Origin: Colimorpha_A sp045540115
Lineage (GTDB): Bacteria; Bacillota; Clostridia; Oscillospirales; CAG-272
DNA: 18,948 nucleotides
Assembly (NCBI GenBank): GCA_045540115.1
Contig: JAZQGR010000028.1
Span: 1-18,948 of the forward strand
Reading direction: 5' to 3'
The notes beneath the pieces were generated by a model. That model did not search any database, had not been told where the DNA came from, and worked only from the letters and a program-made list of their open reading frames with translations. Shown here piece after piece: positions 1-5,788 of the stretch; position 1 is the first letter of the stretch; each line of letters starts with the position of its first letter. The position numbers and the translations under genes were made by a program.

Positions 1-66
1 AAGGAAAACAAACTGATTGTTCCGAACGAAAAAACGCCTCTCTGTATTTGGGGTGTCAAAGTCTAA
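1..66 (+). CDS. C-terminal end of an unidentified protein (truncated at the window edge)
   Basis: Frame 1 is open from the first base to a TAA at 64-66 and encodes 21 residues ending in PLCIWGVKV. The composition (alternating hydrophobic and charged residues ending on a beta-strand-like segment) and a strong hairpin just downstream at 71-108 support a real gene end. Too little is visible to name a family. It could also be chance open sequence, since the stretch is short. Confidence 0.45.
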   Translation, partial: KENKLIVPNEKTPLCIWGVKV

Positions 67-70
67 AAAA

Positions 71-108
71 TGTTGCCGAGAGTAACCGTTTGGCTACTCT
101 CGGTGGCG
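71..108 (+). terminator. Stem-loop downstream of the edge gene
   Basis: CCGAGAGTA (76-84) pairs perfectly with TACTCTCGG (95-103). Two further CC/GG pairs lie inside, and G-U or G-C pairs extend the stem outward to about 71-108. It sits 5-10 nt after the stop codon at 64-66. The U-tract on the plus side is poor (TGTTTC). On the minus strand the stem is followed by CAACATTTTTT, so it may terminate in either direction. Confidence 0.5.
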
Positions 109-190
109 TGTTTCAATATGCGTAATCAAAATAAAAAACAAACCCGAACAGTTCCAATGTATTATATCATAATTCGTTATTCAAATCAAT

Positions 191-300
191 GCTTTGCGAA
201 GCAAAGCTACCTTTTCTCTTCTCTTTTCTCTCTTATCTTTTATCCTGAAACGACAATTTTAGAGAAGAGAGAAGAACGAAAAGAGAAAAGAGAAAAGTGA
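191..300. repeat. Inverted polypyrimidine/polypurine repeat with nested GAA-loop hairpin
   Basis: GCTTTGC (191-197) and GCAAAGC (201-207) form a perfect 7-bp hairpin with a GAA loop. Immediately after it, 211-240 is almost purely C/T and 261-300 almost purely A/G. The two arms are imperfectly complementary (TTCTCTCTT against AAGAGAGAA, and CTTTTCTC against GAGAAAAG), with about 20 nt between them. No convincing gene is encoded here. A short open frame across 70-300 ends in low-complexity Lys/Glu/Arg with no ribosome-binding site. The function is unknown; it may be a non-autonomous repeat element or a processed RNA structure. Confidence 0.5.
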
Positions 301-307
301 AAAGAAC

Positions 308-352
308 AAAAAGAAACGACAATCTTCCGAAAGAAAATTGTCGTTTCTTTTT
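308..352 (-). terminator. Intrinsic terminator of the tRNA-Thr/tRNA-Tyr operon
   Basis: Positions 308-323 and 337-352 are perfect 16-bp inverted complements around a 13-nt loop. Read on the minus strand, the hairpin begins at the last base of the tRNA-Tyr CCA end and finishes in TTTCTTTTTGTTCTTT, a U-rich tail. It is therefore the natural transcription stop for the two tRNAs. Confidence 0.8.
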
Positions 353-436
353 GGTGGGAGCGGGTGGATTCGGACCACCGAAGTCACTGACAACAGATTT
401 ACAGTCTGCCCCCTTTGGCCGCTCGGGAACGCTCCC
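352..436 (-). tRNA. tRNA-Tyr (anticodon GTA)
   Basis: The minus strand folds as a cloverleaf. The acceptor stem GGGAGCG pairs with CGCTCCC, followed by discriminator A and an encoded CCA. The anticodon loop CTGTAAA carries GTA. The 85-nt length with a long variable arm is typical of bacterial tRNA-Tyr (a class II tRNA). It is the second tRNA of a minus-strand pair, 4 nt after tRNA-Thr, and is directly followed by the terminator at 308-352. Confidence 0.95.
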
Positions 437-440
437 ATAT

Positions 441-515
441 TGGAGCTGGTGATCGGAGTCGAACCAACAACCTGCTGATTACAAATCAGCTGCTCTGCCA
501 TTGAGCCACACCAGC
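441..515 (-). tRNA. tRNA-Thr (anticodon TGT)
   Basis: The minus strand gives acceptor GCTGGTG paired with the 3' arm before TCCA, a D arm with GCTCAATGGCAGAGC, anticodon arm CTGATTTGTAATCAG with anticodon TGT, and a T arm with GGTTCGACTCC. CCA is encoded. It is the first gene of the tRNA pair, about 38 nt downstream of a consensus promoter. Confidence 0.95.
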
Positions 516-552
516 ATTTAATGTCGCTACCCGATTACCCGCAACGTTTGGT

Positions 553-581
553 ATTATAGCATATTCCTTTCAACTTGTCAA
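553..581 (-). promoter_or_regulatory. Sigma-70-type promoter of the tRNA-Thr/tRNA-Tyr operon
   Basis: On the minus strand there is a perfect -35 TTGACA (576-581) and a perfect -10 TATAAT (553-558) with the ideal 17-bp spacer. The expected start near 546 leaves a short leader before tRNA-Thr at 515. Confidence 0.9.
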
Positions 582-599
582 TAGTTATTTTCAATTTTT

Positions 600-629
600 T
601 TGAATAATTTTTTTCGAAGTGAATATAAT
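600..629 (+). promoter_or_regulatory. Promoter of the DUF4830 gene
   Basis: TTGAAT (600-605) and TATAAT (624-629) are spaced 18 bp apart, 29 nt before the start codon at 659. The region lies back to back with the tRNA promoter, forming a compact divergent promoter pair. Confidence 0.65.
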
Positions 630-658
630 CTACTAACCTTACACATTCGGAGGAAGAT

Positions 659-1156
659 ATGTTCGTATTTTCGATAAAAGCATCAACGCTTAAGATCGGC
701 GTCATCGTTTGTGCGTCTGTAATAGCCCTGATCGTTCTCTTAACAATGATACCCGTTACCGAGCCGACAGCAGCGTCTCTTATGTATTCGCCCGTTTCAA
801 GCTACAACTTCAATAACGTAAAAACCAACGACGACAGAATCAATTTTCTGAAGCAGTTCGGCTGGGAAACCGAAGCTGAGCCGATTGAAGACGTTAAGGT
901 CACGCTTCCGACAAAGTTTGATAAAATTTTCGTCGGTTACAACGAATTACAGAAGCAGCAAGGACTTGATCTTGGTAAATACAAAGGTAAAGAGGTAAGT
1001 CGATATACGTATAAGATCACAAATTTCGAAGGCTATAACGGAACCGTCTATGCAAACGTAATTGTCTATCGCGGTAAGGTCATCGGCGGAGATATCTGCT
1101 CAGCCGATCTTAACGGATTCGTGATGACTCTCGACGGAACTGTAAAGTTACCATAA
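659..1156 (+). CDS. DUF4830 domain protein, membrane-anchored
   Basis: A 165-residue protein with one N-terminal hydrophobic segment (about residues 10-31, KIGVIVCASVIALIVLLTMI) that should act as an uncleaved signal anchor and leave the rest outside the cell. Residues about 55-160 carry the features I associate with DUF4830: a start resembling NDDRINFLKQFGWE, a middle of the KYKGKEVSRYTYKI type, and an end IVYRGKVIGGDICS. DUF4830 has no established biochemical role; proteins of this type are common in Clostridia. The start is supported by GGAGGA six nucleotides upstream and a -10 box at 624-629. It is a single-gene unit, closed by a strong terminator right after the stop codon. The next gene has its own promoter, so no functional partner is implied. 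The family call is from memory of the sequence pattern and is fairly firm; the function is unknown. Confidence 0.8.
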   Translation: MFVFSIKASTLKIGVIVCASVIALIVLLTMIPVTEPTAASLMYSPVSSYNFNNVKTNDDRINFLKQFGWETEAEPIEDVKVTLPTKFDKIFVGYNELQKQQGLDLGKYKGKEVSRYTYKITNFEGYNGTVYANVIVYRGKVIGGDICSADLNGFVMTLDGTVKLP

Positions 1157-1180
1157 AAAGCGGCAACAGCCGCTTTTTTT
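1157..1180 (+). terminator. Rho-independent terminator after the DUF4830 gene
   Basis: GCGGC (1160-1164), loop AACA, GCCGC (1169-1173), then seven T (1174-1180), with A residues before the stem that can pair with the T-tract. It begins at the stop codon of the gene at 659. Confidence 0.85.
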
Positions 1181-1181
1181 C

Positions 1182-1210
1182 TTTACAACTTCGCAAAATT
1201 ATGTTATAAT
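1182..1210 (+). promoter_or_regulatory. Promoter of the alpha/beta hydrolase gene
   Basis: TTTACA (1182-1187), a 17-bp spacer and TATAAT (1205-1210), 20 nt before the ATG at 1231. The -35 box starts two bases after the T-run of the preceding terminator. A GAGG/GGTGA Shine-Dalgarno lies at 1217-1226. Confidence 0.8.
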
Positions 1211-1230
1211 AGAATTGAGGCGGTGATTTA

Positions 1231-2184
1231 ATGATTTTTCACAAAGAAATTGAAGAGGTATATAAGGCACAACTTTTTGTCCGTTGTGACGATATTGGAA
1301 TCGCTCATTACTTTTCCTATAAGGATTTCCCGGGGCTGAACGCTGTCAGATACGAATTTACATCTTCAAAAAGCAATAGACTCGTTGGATATTTTTACAG
1401 CTATGACGGTTACGACTCGTCAAGATTGATCGTTTTCGATCACGGATTCGGCGGCGGACACCGCTCTTATATGAAAGAGATCGAAAAGCTCGCTTCCTAC
1501 GGTTATCTTGTTTTCGCCTATGACCATACAGGCTGTATGGAGTCTGACGGAACCGATACCGGTGGGCTTGCGCAATCCTTAAGCGACCTTAATGACGCCC
1601 TTTCGGTCCTCAAAAATGATCCAACCGTCGATACCGAAGATATAACTGTTATCGGTCACAGCTGGGGCGGCTTCTCGACGCTTAATATTTCAGCACTTCA
1701 CCCCGACCTCAAAAAAATAGTCGTTCTCAGCGGGTTTACATCCGTCAAGAGAATGGCCGATCAGAATTTCAGAGGATTTCTCCGCTTGTACGTTAATGAT
1801 ATAGTCAGGCTTGAGGCATCATCGAATCCGTCCTTTGTTACTTATGATGCCGTTGATACCCTTAGTAATTCAAATGTACGCGCACTTTTGATCTATTCAG
1901 ACAACGACCATCTTGTAAATAAGGATATTCACTTTAACGCCCTTTACTCTGCTCTTAAGGACAAAGAAAACGTTGAATTTATTCTTGAGCACGAAAAGGG
2001 ACACAATCCCAATTATACACGCGAAGCAGTCAAATATCTGGCTGAATATTCCGAGGCGGCATCGGGCGCCGCTGATATGACGATCGAGGAAAAGGAAGCA
2101 TTCAGAAATTCCTTTGACTGGGATAAAATGACCGAGCAGGATGAAACCGTTTGGAACCGGATAAAAGAATTTCTTCAAAGGTGA
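1231..2184 (+). CDS. Alpha/beta hydrolase (serine hydrolase / esterase-like)
   Basis: A 317-residue soluble protein with the alpha/beta-hydrolase layout. An oxyanion-loop type HGFGGG is at residues 71-76, the nucleophile elbow G-H-S144-W-G-G at 142-147, a likely catalytic acid at D226 (in IYSDNDHLV) and a likely catalytic histidine at H258 (in EKGHNP). All three triad positions are therefore present in the expected order. There is no signal peptide or membrane segment, so it should be cytoplasmic. Substrate cannot be read from sequence; the family covers esterases, lipases and peptidases. The tail after about residue 275 (acidic, predicted helical) is an extension with no obvious motif. It has its own promoter, and no terminator is evident before ldhA 62 nt downstream, where a new -10 box lies. 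Some read-through into ldhA is possible. Confidence 0.85.
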   Translation: MIFHKEIEEVYKAQLFVRCDDIGIAHYFSYKDFPGLNAVRYEFTSSKSNRLVGYFYSYDGYDSSRLIVFDHGFGGGHRSYMKEIEKLASYGYLVFAYDHTGCMESDGTDTGGLAQSLSDLNDALSVLKNDPTVDTEDITVIGHSWGGFSTLNISALHPDLKKIVVLSGFTSVKRMADQNFRGFLRLYVNDIVRLEASSNPSFVTYDAVDTLSNSNVRALLIYSDNDHLVNKDIHFNALYSALKDKENVEFILEHEKGHNPNYTREAVKYLAEYSEAASGAADMTIEEKEAFRNSFDWDKMTEQDETVWNRIKEFLQR

Positions 2185-2213
2185 GTTAGTCACAGTTATT
2201 TTCATGACAAGAG

Positions 2214-2222
2214 TGATATAAT
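2214..2222 (+). promoter_or_regulatory. Extended -10 promoter element before the lactate dehydrogenase gene
   Basis: TGATATAAT is an extended -10 (TGN plus TATAAT at 2217-2222), 24 nt before the ATG at 2247. No good -35 box is found 16-18 bp upstream, which is usual for extended -10 promoters. A Shine-Dalgarno AAGAGG lies at about 2233-2238. Confidence 0.55.
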
Positions 2223-2246
2223 AATAAAAAAAACAAGAGGTTAATT

Positions 2247-3281
2247 ATGAAAATAGCTTTCTTTGACACAAAACCTTATGACAAGGTTGCTTTTGATAAA
2301 TATTCGGAAAATACAGACATTGAATTTAAATACTACGAGACAAAGCTTAATCAGGACACTGTTTATCTTGCAAACGGGTTTGACGGCGTTTGTGTTTTCG
2401 TAAACGATACTGTAAATGCCTTCGTTATCGACAAGCTGACCGAAATGGGCGTAAAAGTAATTGCGCTCCGTTGTGCCGGCTTCAACAACGTTGATATGAA
2501 ACATGCCTTTGGCAAGATACACGTTGTAAGAGTCCCCGCATATTCACCATACGCAGTTGCGGAGCACTCAATGGCGCTCCTTCTTACCTCAGTAAGAAGA
2601 ATACACAAAGCCTATATTCGCTCAAAGGAGTTCAATTTCAGCCTTAACGGGCTGACCGGCTTCGATCTTTACGGAAAAACCGTCGGAGTCGTCGGAACAG
2701 GCAAGATCGGAAAAATATTCGTAAATATCTGCCGCGGATTCGGAATGAAGGTTCTTGCTTACGATAAGTTCCCGGATTCATCTATTGAGGACAGACCGTA
2801 CGTCAAATACGTTACCCTTGACGAGTTATTTACAAACAGCGACGTAATATCTCTTCATTGTCCGCTAACCGAAGAAACGTATCATCTGATCGACGAAGCG
2901 GCGATAAGCAAATGCAAGAAGGGTGTTGTTCTTCTTAATACCTCAAGAGGCGCACTCGTCGATGCAGAAGCGCTGCTGAACGGCATCAAATCAAGAAAGA
3001 TCGGCGCGGCTTGTCTTGACGTTTACGAGGAGGAATCCGACCTGTTCTTCGAGGATAACTCAGGGCACATTATGGAAGATGATACGCTCGCTCGACTCAT
3101 TTCGATGCCAAACGTAATTGTTACCTCCCATCAAGCATTCCTAACGGAAGAAGCCCTCGAAAATATCGCGAGCACAACAGTAAACAATATCATTTGCATG
3201 ATAAATAATAATCAATGTGAAAACGAGCTATGCTTCCGAGGTGGAAACACCGAGGACTGCAAAAGCGGAAAATGTTTTTAA
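2247..3281 (+). CDS. ldhA: D-lactate dehydrogenase (D-2-hydroxyacid dehydrogenase family), Cys-rich C-terminus
   Basis: A 344-residue NAD-dependent enzyme of the D-isomer-specific 2-hydroxyacid dehydrogenase family, expected to reduce pyruvate to D-lactate and regenerate NAD+ in fermentation. The Rossmann motif G150-T-G-K-I-G155 and an acidic D173 at the end of the second strand fit NAD rather than NADP. The catalytic trio is present: R234 (in NTSRGAL), E263 (in DVYEEES) and H295 (in TSHQAFLTEEAL); the last two contexts match LdhA-type D-lactate dehydrogenases closely. The protein is somewhat longer than the usual 330 residues. The extra C-terminus holds Cys at 317, 324, 329, 338 and 343, the last four in a C-x4-C, C-x4-C arrangement. 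The flavodiiron gene starts 20 nt later with its own ribosome-binding site, and no terminator or promoter lies between, so they are likely co-transcribed. Confidence 0.9.
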   Translation: MKIAFFDTKPYDKVAFDKYSENTDIEFKYYETKLNQDTVYLANGFDGVCVFVNDTVNAFVIDKLTEMGVKVIALRCAGFNNVDMKHAFGKIHVVRVPAYSPYAVAEHSMALLLTSVRRIHKAYIRSKEFNFSLNGLTGFDLYGKTVGVVGTGKIGKIFVNICRGFGMKVLAYDKFPDSSIEDRPYVKYVTLDELFTNSDVISLHCPLTEETYHLIDEAAISKCKKGVVLLNTSRGALVDAEALLNGIKSRKIGAACLDVYEEESDLFFEDNSGHIMEDDTLARLISMPNVIVTSHQAFLTEEALENIASTTVNNIICMINNNQCENELCFRGGNTEDCKSGKCF

Positions 3282-3301
3282 AACAAAGGAGATATATTAA
3301 A

Positions 3302-5092
3302 ATGCACATCACAAACGACATTAAGTACATTGGGGTTAACGACCACAAGATTGACCTTTTTGAAGGGCAGTACGTTGTTCCTAATGGAATTTCCTACAAT
3401 TCCTACGCGATTATTGACGAGAAGATTGCGATAATGGACACCGTTGATGCGTCCTTCACTCATGAATGGCTTGACAACCTCCAGAATGCGCTCGGCGACA
3501 GAAAGCCGGATTACCTTGTGATCCAACACATGGAGCCTGACCATTCCGCAAACATCTTCAATTTTGCAAAGGCATATCCCGATGCAATTATCGTTTCTTC
3601 CTCTAAAGCGTTTGCGATGATGCAGAACTTCTTTGGAACGGATTTCTCGGACAGAAGAATCGTTGTCGGAGAAGGAGATACTCTCTCACTCGGTAAGCAC
3701 GTTCTTACATTCGTAACTGCCCCCATGGTTCATTGGCCCGAGGTCATCGTGACTTATGACAGCACCGATAAGGTGCTCTTCTCTGCCGACGGATTTGGCA
3801 AGTTCGGAGCCCTCGACATAGAAGAGGAATGGGCTTGCGAGGCAAGGCGATACTATATCGGCATCGTCGGAAAATACGGCGCTCAAGTTCAGGCGCTGCT
3901 CAAGAAGGCTGCAGGCCTTGATATTCAGATGATCTGTCCCCTTCACGGACCGATCCTCAACGAGAATCTCGGCTACTATCTCGGTCTATATAACACTTGG
4001 TCGAGCTATCAGCCCGAGGATGACGGAATAGTAATTGCGTACACATCCGTTTACGGCAATACAAAGAAGGCTGTTTATCTCCTTGCAGAAAAGCTCAAGG
4101 CTAACGGTTGTCCCAAGGTCGTCGTGACCGATCTTGCGCGCTGTGATATGGCTGAGGCAGTCGAAGACGCCTTCAGATACAGCAAGCTTGTTCTTGCAAC
4201 AACAACCTATAACGCAGAGATTTTCCCGTTCATGCGAGAGTTTATCAACCACCTCACCGAGCGCGCATACAAGAACCGTACAGTCGCATTTATCGAAAAC
4301 GGAAGCTGGGCTCCTCTTGCTGCGAAGGTAATGAAGGAGATGATGGAAAAGTGCAACAACATTACCTACACCGATACAACGGTCAGAATCCTTTCTGCGC
4401 TTAATGATGAGAGCAAGGAACAGATCGATACTCTTGCCGCAGAGCTCTGCCAGGACTACCTCGCAATGCAGGAGTCAACCGCTAACAAGAATGATCTCAA
4501 GGCTCTTTTCAATATAGGCTACGGTCTCTACGTTGTCACCTGTAATGACGGAAAAAAAGACAACGGTCTCATAGTCAACACTGTAACTCAGGTAACAAAC
4601 ACCCCCAACCGCATCGCCGTTACTATCAACAAGCAGAATTATTCTCACCACGTAATCAAGCAAAGCGGTGAAATGAATATCAACTGTCTCAGCACTGAAG
4701 CTCCCTTCAGCGTATTTGAAAACTTCGGATTCACAAGCGGAAGAAACACCGATAAATTTGCAGGCTGGGAAACGCTTCGTTCTGACAACGGTCTTCCCTT
4801 CCTTACGAGGTATATCAATTCCTTTATGTCGCTTAAGGTCGAGCAATACATTGACCTTGACACACATGGTATGTTAATCTGCTCTGTGACCGAGGCAAGA
4901 GTCCTTTCCGACAAGGAAACGATGACCTATACTTATTATCAGAACAACGTCAAGCCCAAGCCCGAAACTGAAGGAAAAAAAGGGTTCGTCTGCAAGATCT
5001 GCGGATATATCTATGAAGGTGATGTCCTCCCTGATGATTATATCTGCCCTCTCTGCAAACACGGGGCTTCTGATTTCGAGCCTATTCAATAA
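3302..5092 (+). CDS. Flavodiiron protein fused to flavin reductase and rubredoxin (O2/NO reductase)
   Basis: A 596-residue fusion of four redox modules. First is a metallo-beta-lactamase-like diiron domain (about 1-240) with a full ligand set: H76-x-E78-x-D80-H81, H144, D163 and H215. Second is an FMN flavodoxin domain (about 243-385) with the phosphate loop TSVYGNT at 248-254. Third is an FMN-binding split-barrel flavin reductase domain (about 398-545, starting near ALFNIGYGLYVVTC). Fourth is a C-terminal rubredoxin with C564-x2-C567 and C582-x2-C585. Flavodiiron proteins reduce O2 to water or NO to N2O in the cytoplasm of anaerobes. The attached modules should let electrons pass from NAD(P)H or a flavin through rubredoxin to FMN and the diiron site within one chain. 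I chose the ATG at 3302 because AAAGGAG precedes it at a good distance. An in-frame ATG at 3230 lies inside ldhA, adds 24 basic residues and lacks a matching site. A strong terminator follows. Confidence 0.9.
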   Translation: MHITNDIKYIGVNDHKIDLFEGQYVVPNGISYNSYAIIDEKIAIMDTVDASFTHEWLDNLQNALGDRKPDYLVIQHMEPDHSANIFNFAKAYPDAIIVSSSKAFAMMQNFFGTDFSDRRIVVGEGDTLSLGKHVLTFVTAPMVHWPEVIVTYDSTDKVLFSADGFGKFGALDIEEEWACEARRYYIGIVGKYGAQVQALLKKAAGLDIQMICPLHGPILNENLGYYLGLYNTWSSYQPEDDGIVIAYTSVYGNTKKAVYLLAEKLKANGCPKVVVTDLARCDMAEAVEDAFRYSKLVLATTTYNAEIFPFMREFINHLTERAYKNRTVAFIENGSWAPLAAKVMKEMMEKCNNITYTDTTVRILSALNDESKEQIDTLAAELCQDYLAMQESTANKNDLKALFNIGYGLYVVTCNDGKKDNGLIVNTVTQVTNTPNRIAVTINKQNYSHHVIKQSGEMNINCLSTEAPFSVFENFGFTSGRNTDKFAGWETLRSDNGLPFLTRYINSFMSLKVEQYIDLDTHGMLICSVTEARVLSDKETMTYTYYQNNVKPKPETEGKKGFVCKICGYIYEGDVLPDDYICPLCKHGASDFEPIQ

Positions 5093-5100
5093 CAGCTATA

Positions 5101-5129
5101 AAAACGGTCCCTATCACGGGACCGTTTTT
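5101..5129 (+). terminator. Terminator of the ldhA-flavodiiron operon
   Basis: AAAACGGTCCC (5101-5111) pairs perfectly with GGGACCGTTTT (5118-5128) around TATCAC, and the T-run is part of the 3' arm. It lies 9 nt after the stop codon at 5090-5092. Confidence 0.9.
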
Positions 5130-5195
5130 GCGCGAGTTATAAAAGATAATAAACTGTTTCATGAAATTAATTCTGATTAAAAATCAAACTTACTA

Positions 5196-5224
5196 TTGAC
5201 AATAATAATCAAATATGTTATAAT
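5196..5224 (+). promoter_or_regulatory. Promoter of tRNA-Pro (and probably ridA)
   Basis: A perfect TTGACA (5196-5201), 17-bp spacer and perfect TATAAT (5219-5224), 12 nt before the mature tRNA 5' end. No other promoter is visible between the tRNA and ridA, so it probably drives both. Confidence 0.9.
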
Positions 5225-5236
5225 GTTGCCTGTTAT

Positions 5237-5313
5237 CGGGGTGTGGCTCAGCTTGGTAGAGCGCTTGGTTCGGGACCAAGAGGTCGGGTGTTCGAATCAC
5301 CTCACTCCGACCA
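5237..5313 (+). tRNA. tRNA-Pro (anticodon CGG)
   Basis: A 77-nt cloverleaf with acceptor CGGGGTG/CACTCCG, discriminator A and an encoded CCA. The anticodon stem CTTGG/CCAAG encloses the loop TTCGGGA with anticodon CGG, and the T loop is TTCGAAT. It reads CCG codons. It is a single tRNA gene with a consensus promoter, followed two bases later by a long hairpin and 68 nt later by ridA. Confidence 0.95.
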
Positions 5314-5314
5314 A

Positions 5315-5350
5315 AAGAACGGCAGATTCCGAATGGGATCTGCCGTTCTT
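5315..5350 (+). terminator. Long perfect hairpin between tRNA-Pro and ridA (terminator-like or processing site)
   Basis: Positions 5315-5327 and 5338-5350 are perfectly complementary over 13 bp, and three more pairs (5328-5330 with 5335-5337) close a GAAT tetraloop, for a 16-bp stem. The 3' arm ends in GTTCTT and continues CATCTTGATC, which lacks a proper U-tract. It may act as a leaky terminator, or shield and process the 3' end of the tRNA while letting transcription continue into ridA. Confidence 0.6.
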
Positions 5351-5381
5351 CATCTTGATCTACAAAAACAAGGAGACAATC

Positions 5382-5753
5382 ATGAATATTGTATTTACAA
5401 GCAATGCTCCCGCTGCTATCGGACCGTATTCTCAGGCAATAAAGGTAGGTAATCTTGTTTACACCTCCGGACAGATACCGATCGATCCTGCAACTTCAAA
5501 CGTACAAGCGACGACGATCGAAGGGCAGACAGATCAGGTCTGCAAAAACCTCGCCGCTGTTCTTTCAGCGGCAGGGACGTCACTTGATAAGGTTGTAAAA
5601 ACTACCTGCTTCCTACATGATATGGCTGACTTTGCCGCGTTCAACGGCATCTATGCAAAATACTTTGTTAACAAGCCCGCACGCTCTTGCGTTGCGGTTA
5701 AAACGCTTCCAAAAAACGTTCTCGTTGAGATCGAAGTAATAGCGGAAATATGA
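5382..5753 (+). CDS. ridA: RidA family reactive enamine/imine deaminase
   Basis: A 123-residue protein, the normal size for RidA (YjgF/YER057c/UK114), which hydrolyses reactive 2-aminoacrylate and related enamines/imines released by PLP enzymes such as threonine and serine dehydratases. It works as a cytoplasmic homotrimer. Diagnostic segments are the N-terminal APAAIGPYSQA (9-19), the YTSGQIPIDP strand, and the C-terminal PARSCVAVKTLPKNVLVEIE, whose Arg is the substrate carboxylate-binding residue in the family. The ATG at 5382 is supported by AAGGAG at 5370-5375. The frame is open further upstream through the tRNA, but that part is not coding. No independent promoter is visible; the perfect promoter before tRNA-Pro is the likely source of the message, with the hairpin at 5315-5350 between. 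A terminator follows. Confidence 0.92.
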   Translation: MNIVFTSNAPAAIGPYSQAIKVGNLVYTSGQIPIDPATSNVQATTIEGQTDQVCKNLAAVLSAAGTSLDKVVKTTCFLHDMADFAAFNGIYAKYFVNKPARSCVAVKTLPKNVLVEIEVIAEI

Positions 5754-5756
5754 TAT

Positions 5757-5788
5757 AAGCCCTCGGCTGAGCCCAGGGCTTTCTTTTT
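5757..5788 (+). terminator. Terminator of ridA
   Basis: AAGCCCT (5757-5763) pairs with AGGGCTT (5775-5781), with further pairing inside, then TTCTTTTT. It lies 3 nt after the ridA stop codon and abuts the stop of the convergent minus-strand gene at 5787. In the minus direction the tail is not U-rich, so it would be only a weak stop there. Confidence 0.8.

Noticed and set aside
70..501. Small open frames on both strands over the tRNA and repeat region
   Set aside because: They consist of low-complexity or tRNA-derived sequence without ribosome-binding sites.
2181..2193. GTGA-N5-TCAC inverted repeat as an operator before ldhA
   Set aside because: Only four bases per arm, overlapping the stop codon of the preceding gene, and not matching a complete Rex, CRP or FNR site; too weak to call.
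3230..3301. Upstream in-frame ATG for the flavodiiron protein inside ldhA
   Set aside because: It would add 24 basic, unlikely residues overlapping conserved ldhA coding sequence; AAAGGAG correctly precedes the ATG at 3302, and family proteins begin near there.
5196..5381. Open frame running through the tRNA-Pro into ridA
   Set aside because: It is only the absence of stop codons upstream of ridA. The region holds a promoter, a tRNA and a hairpin, and RidA has its normal start and length from 5382.
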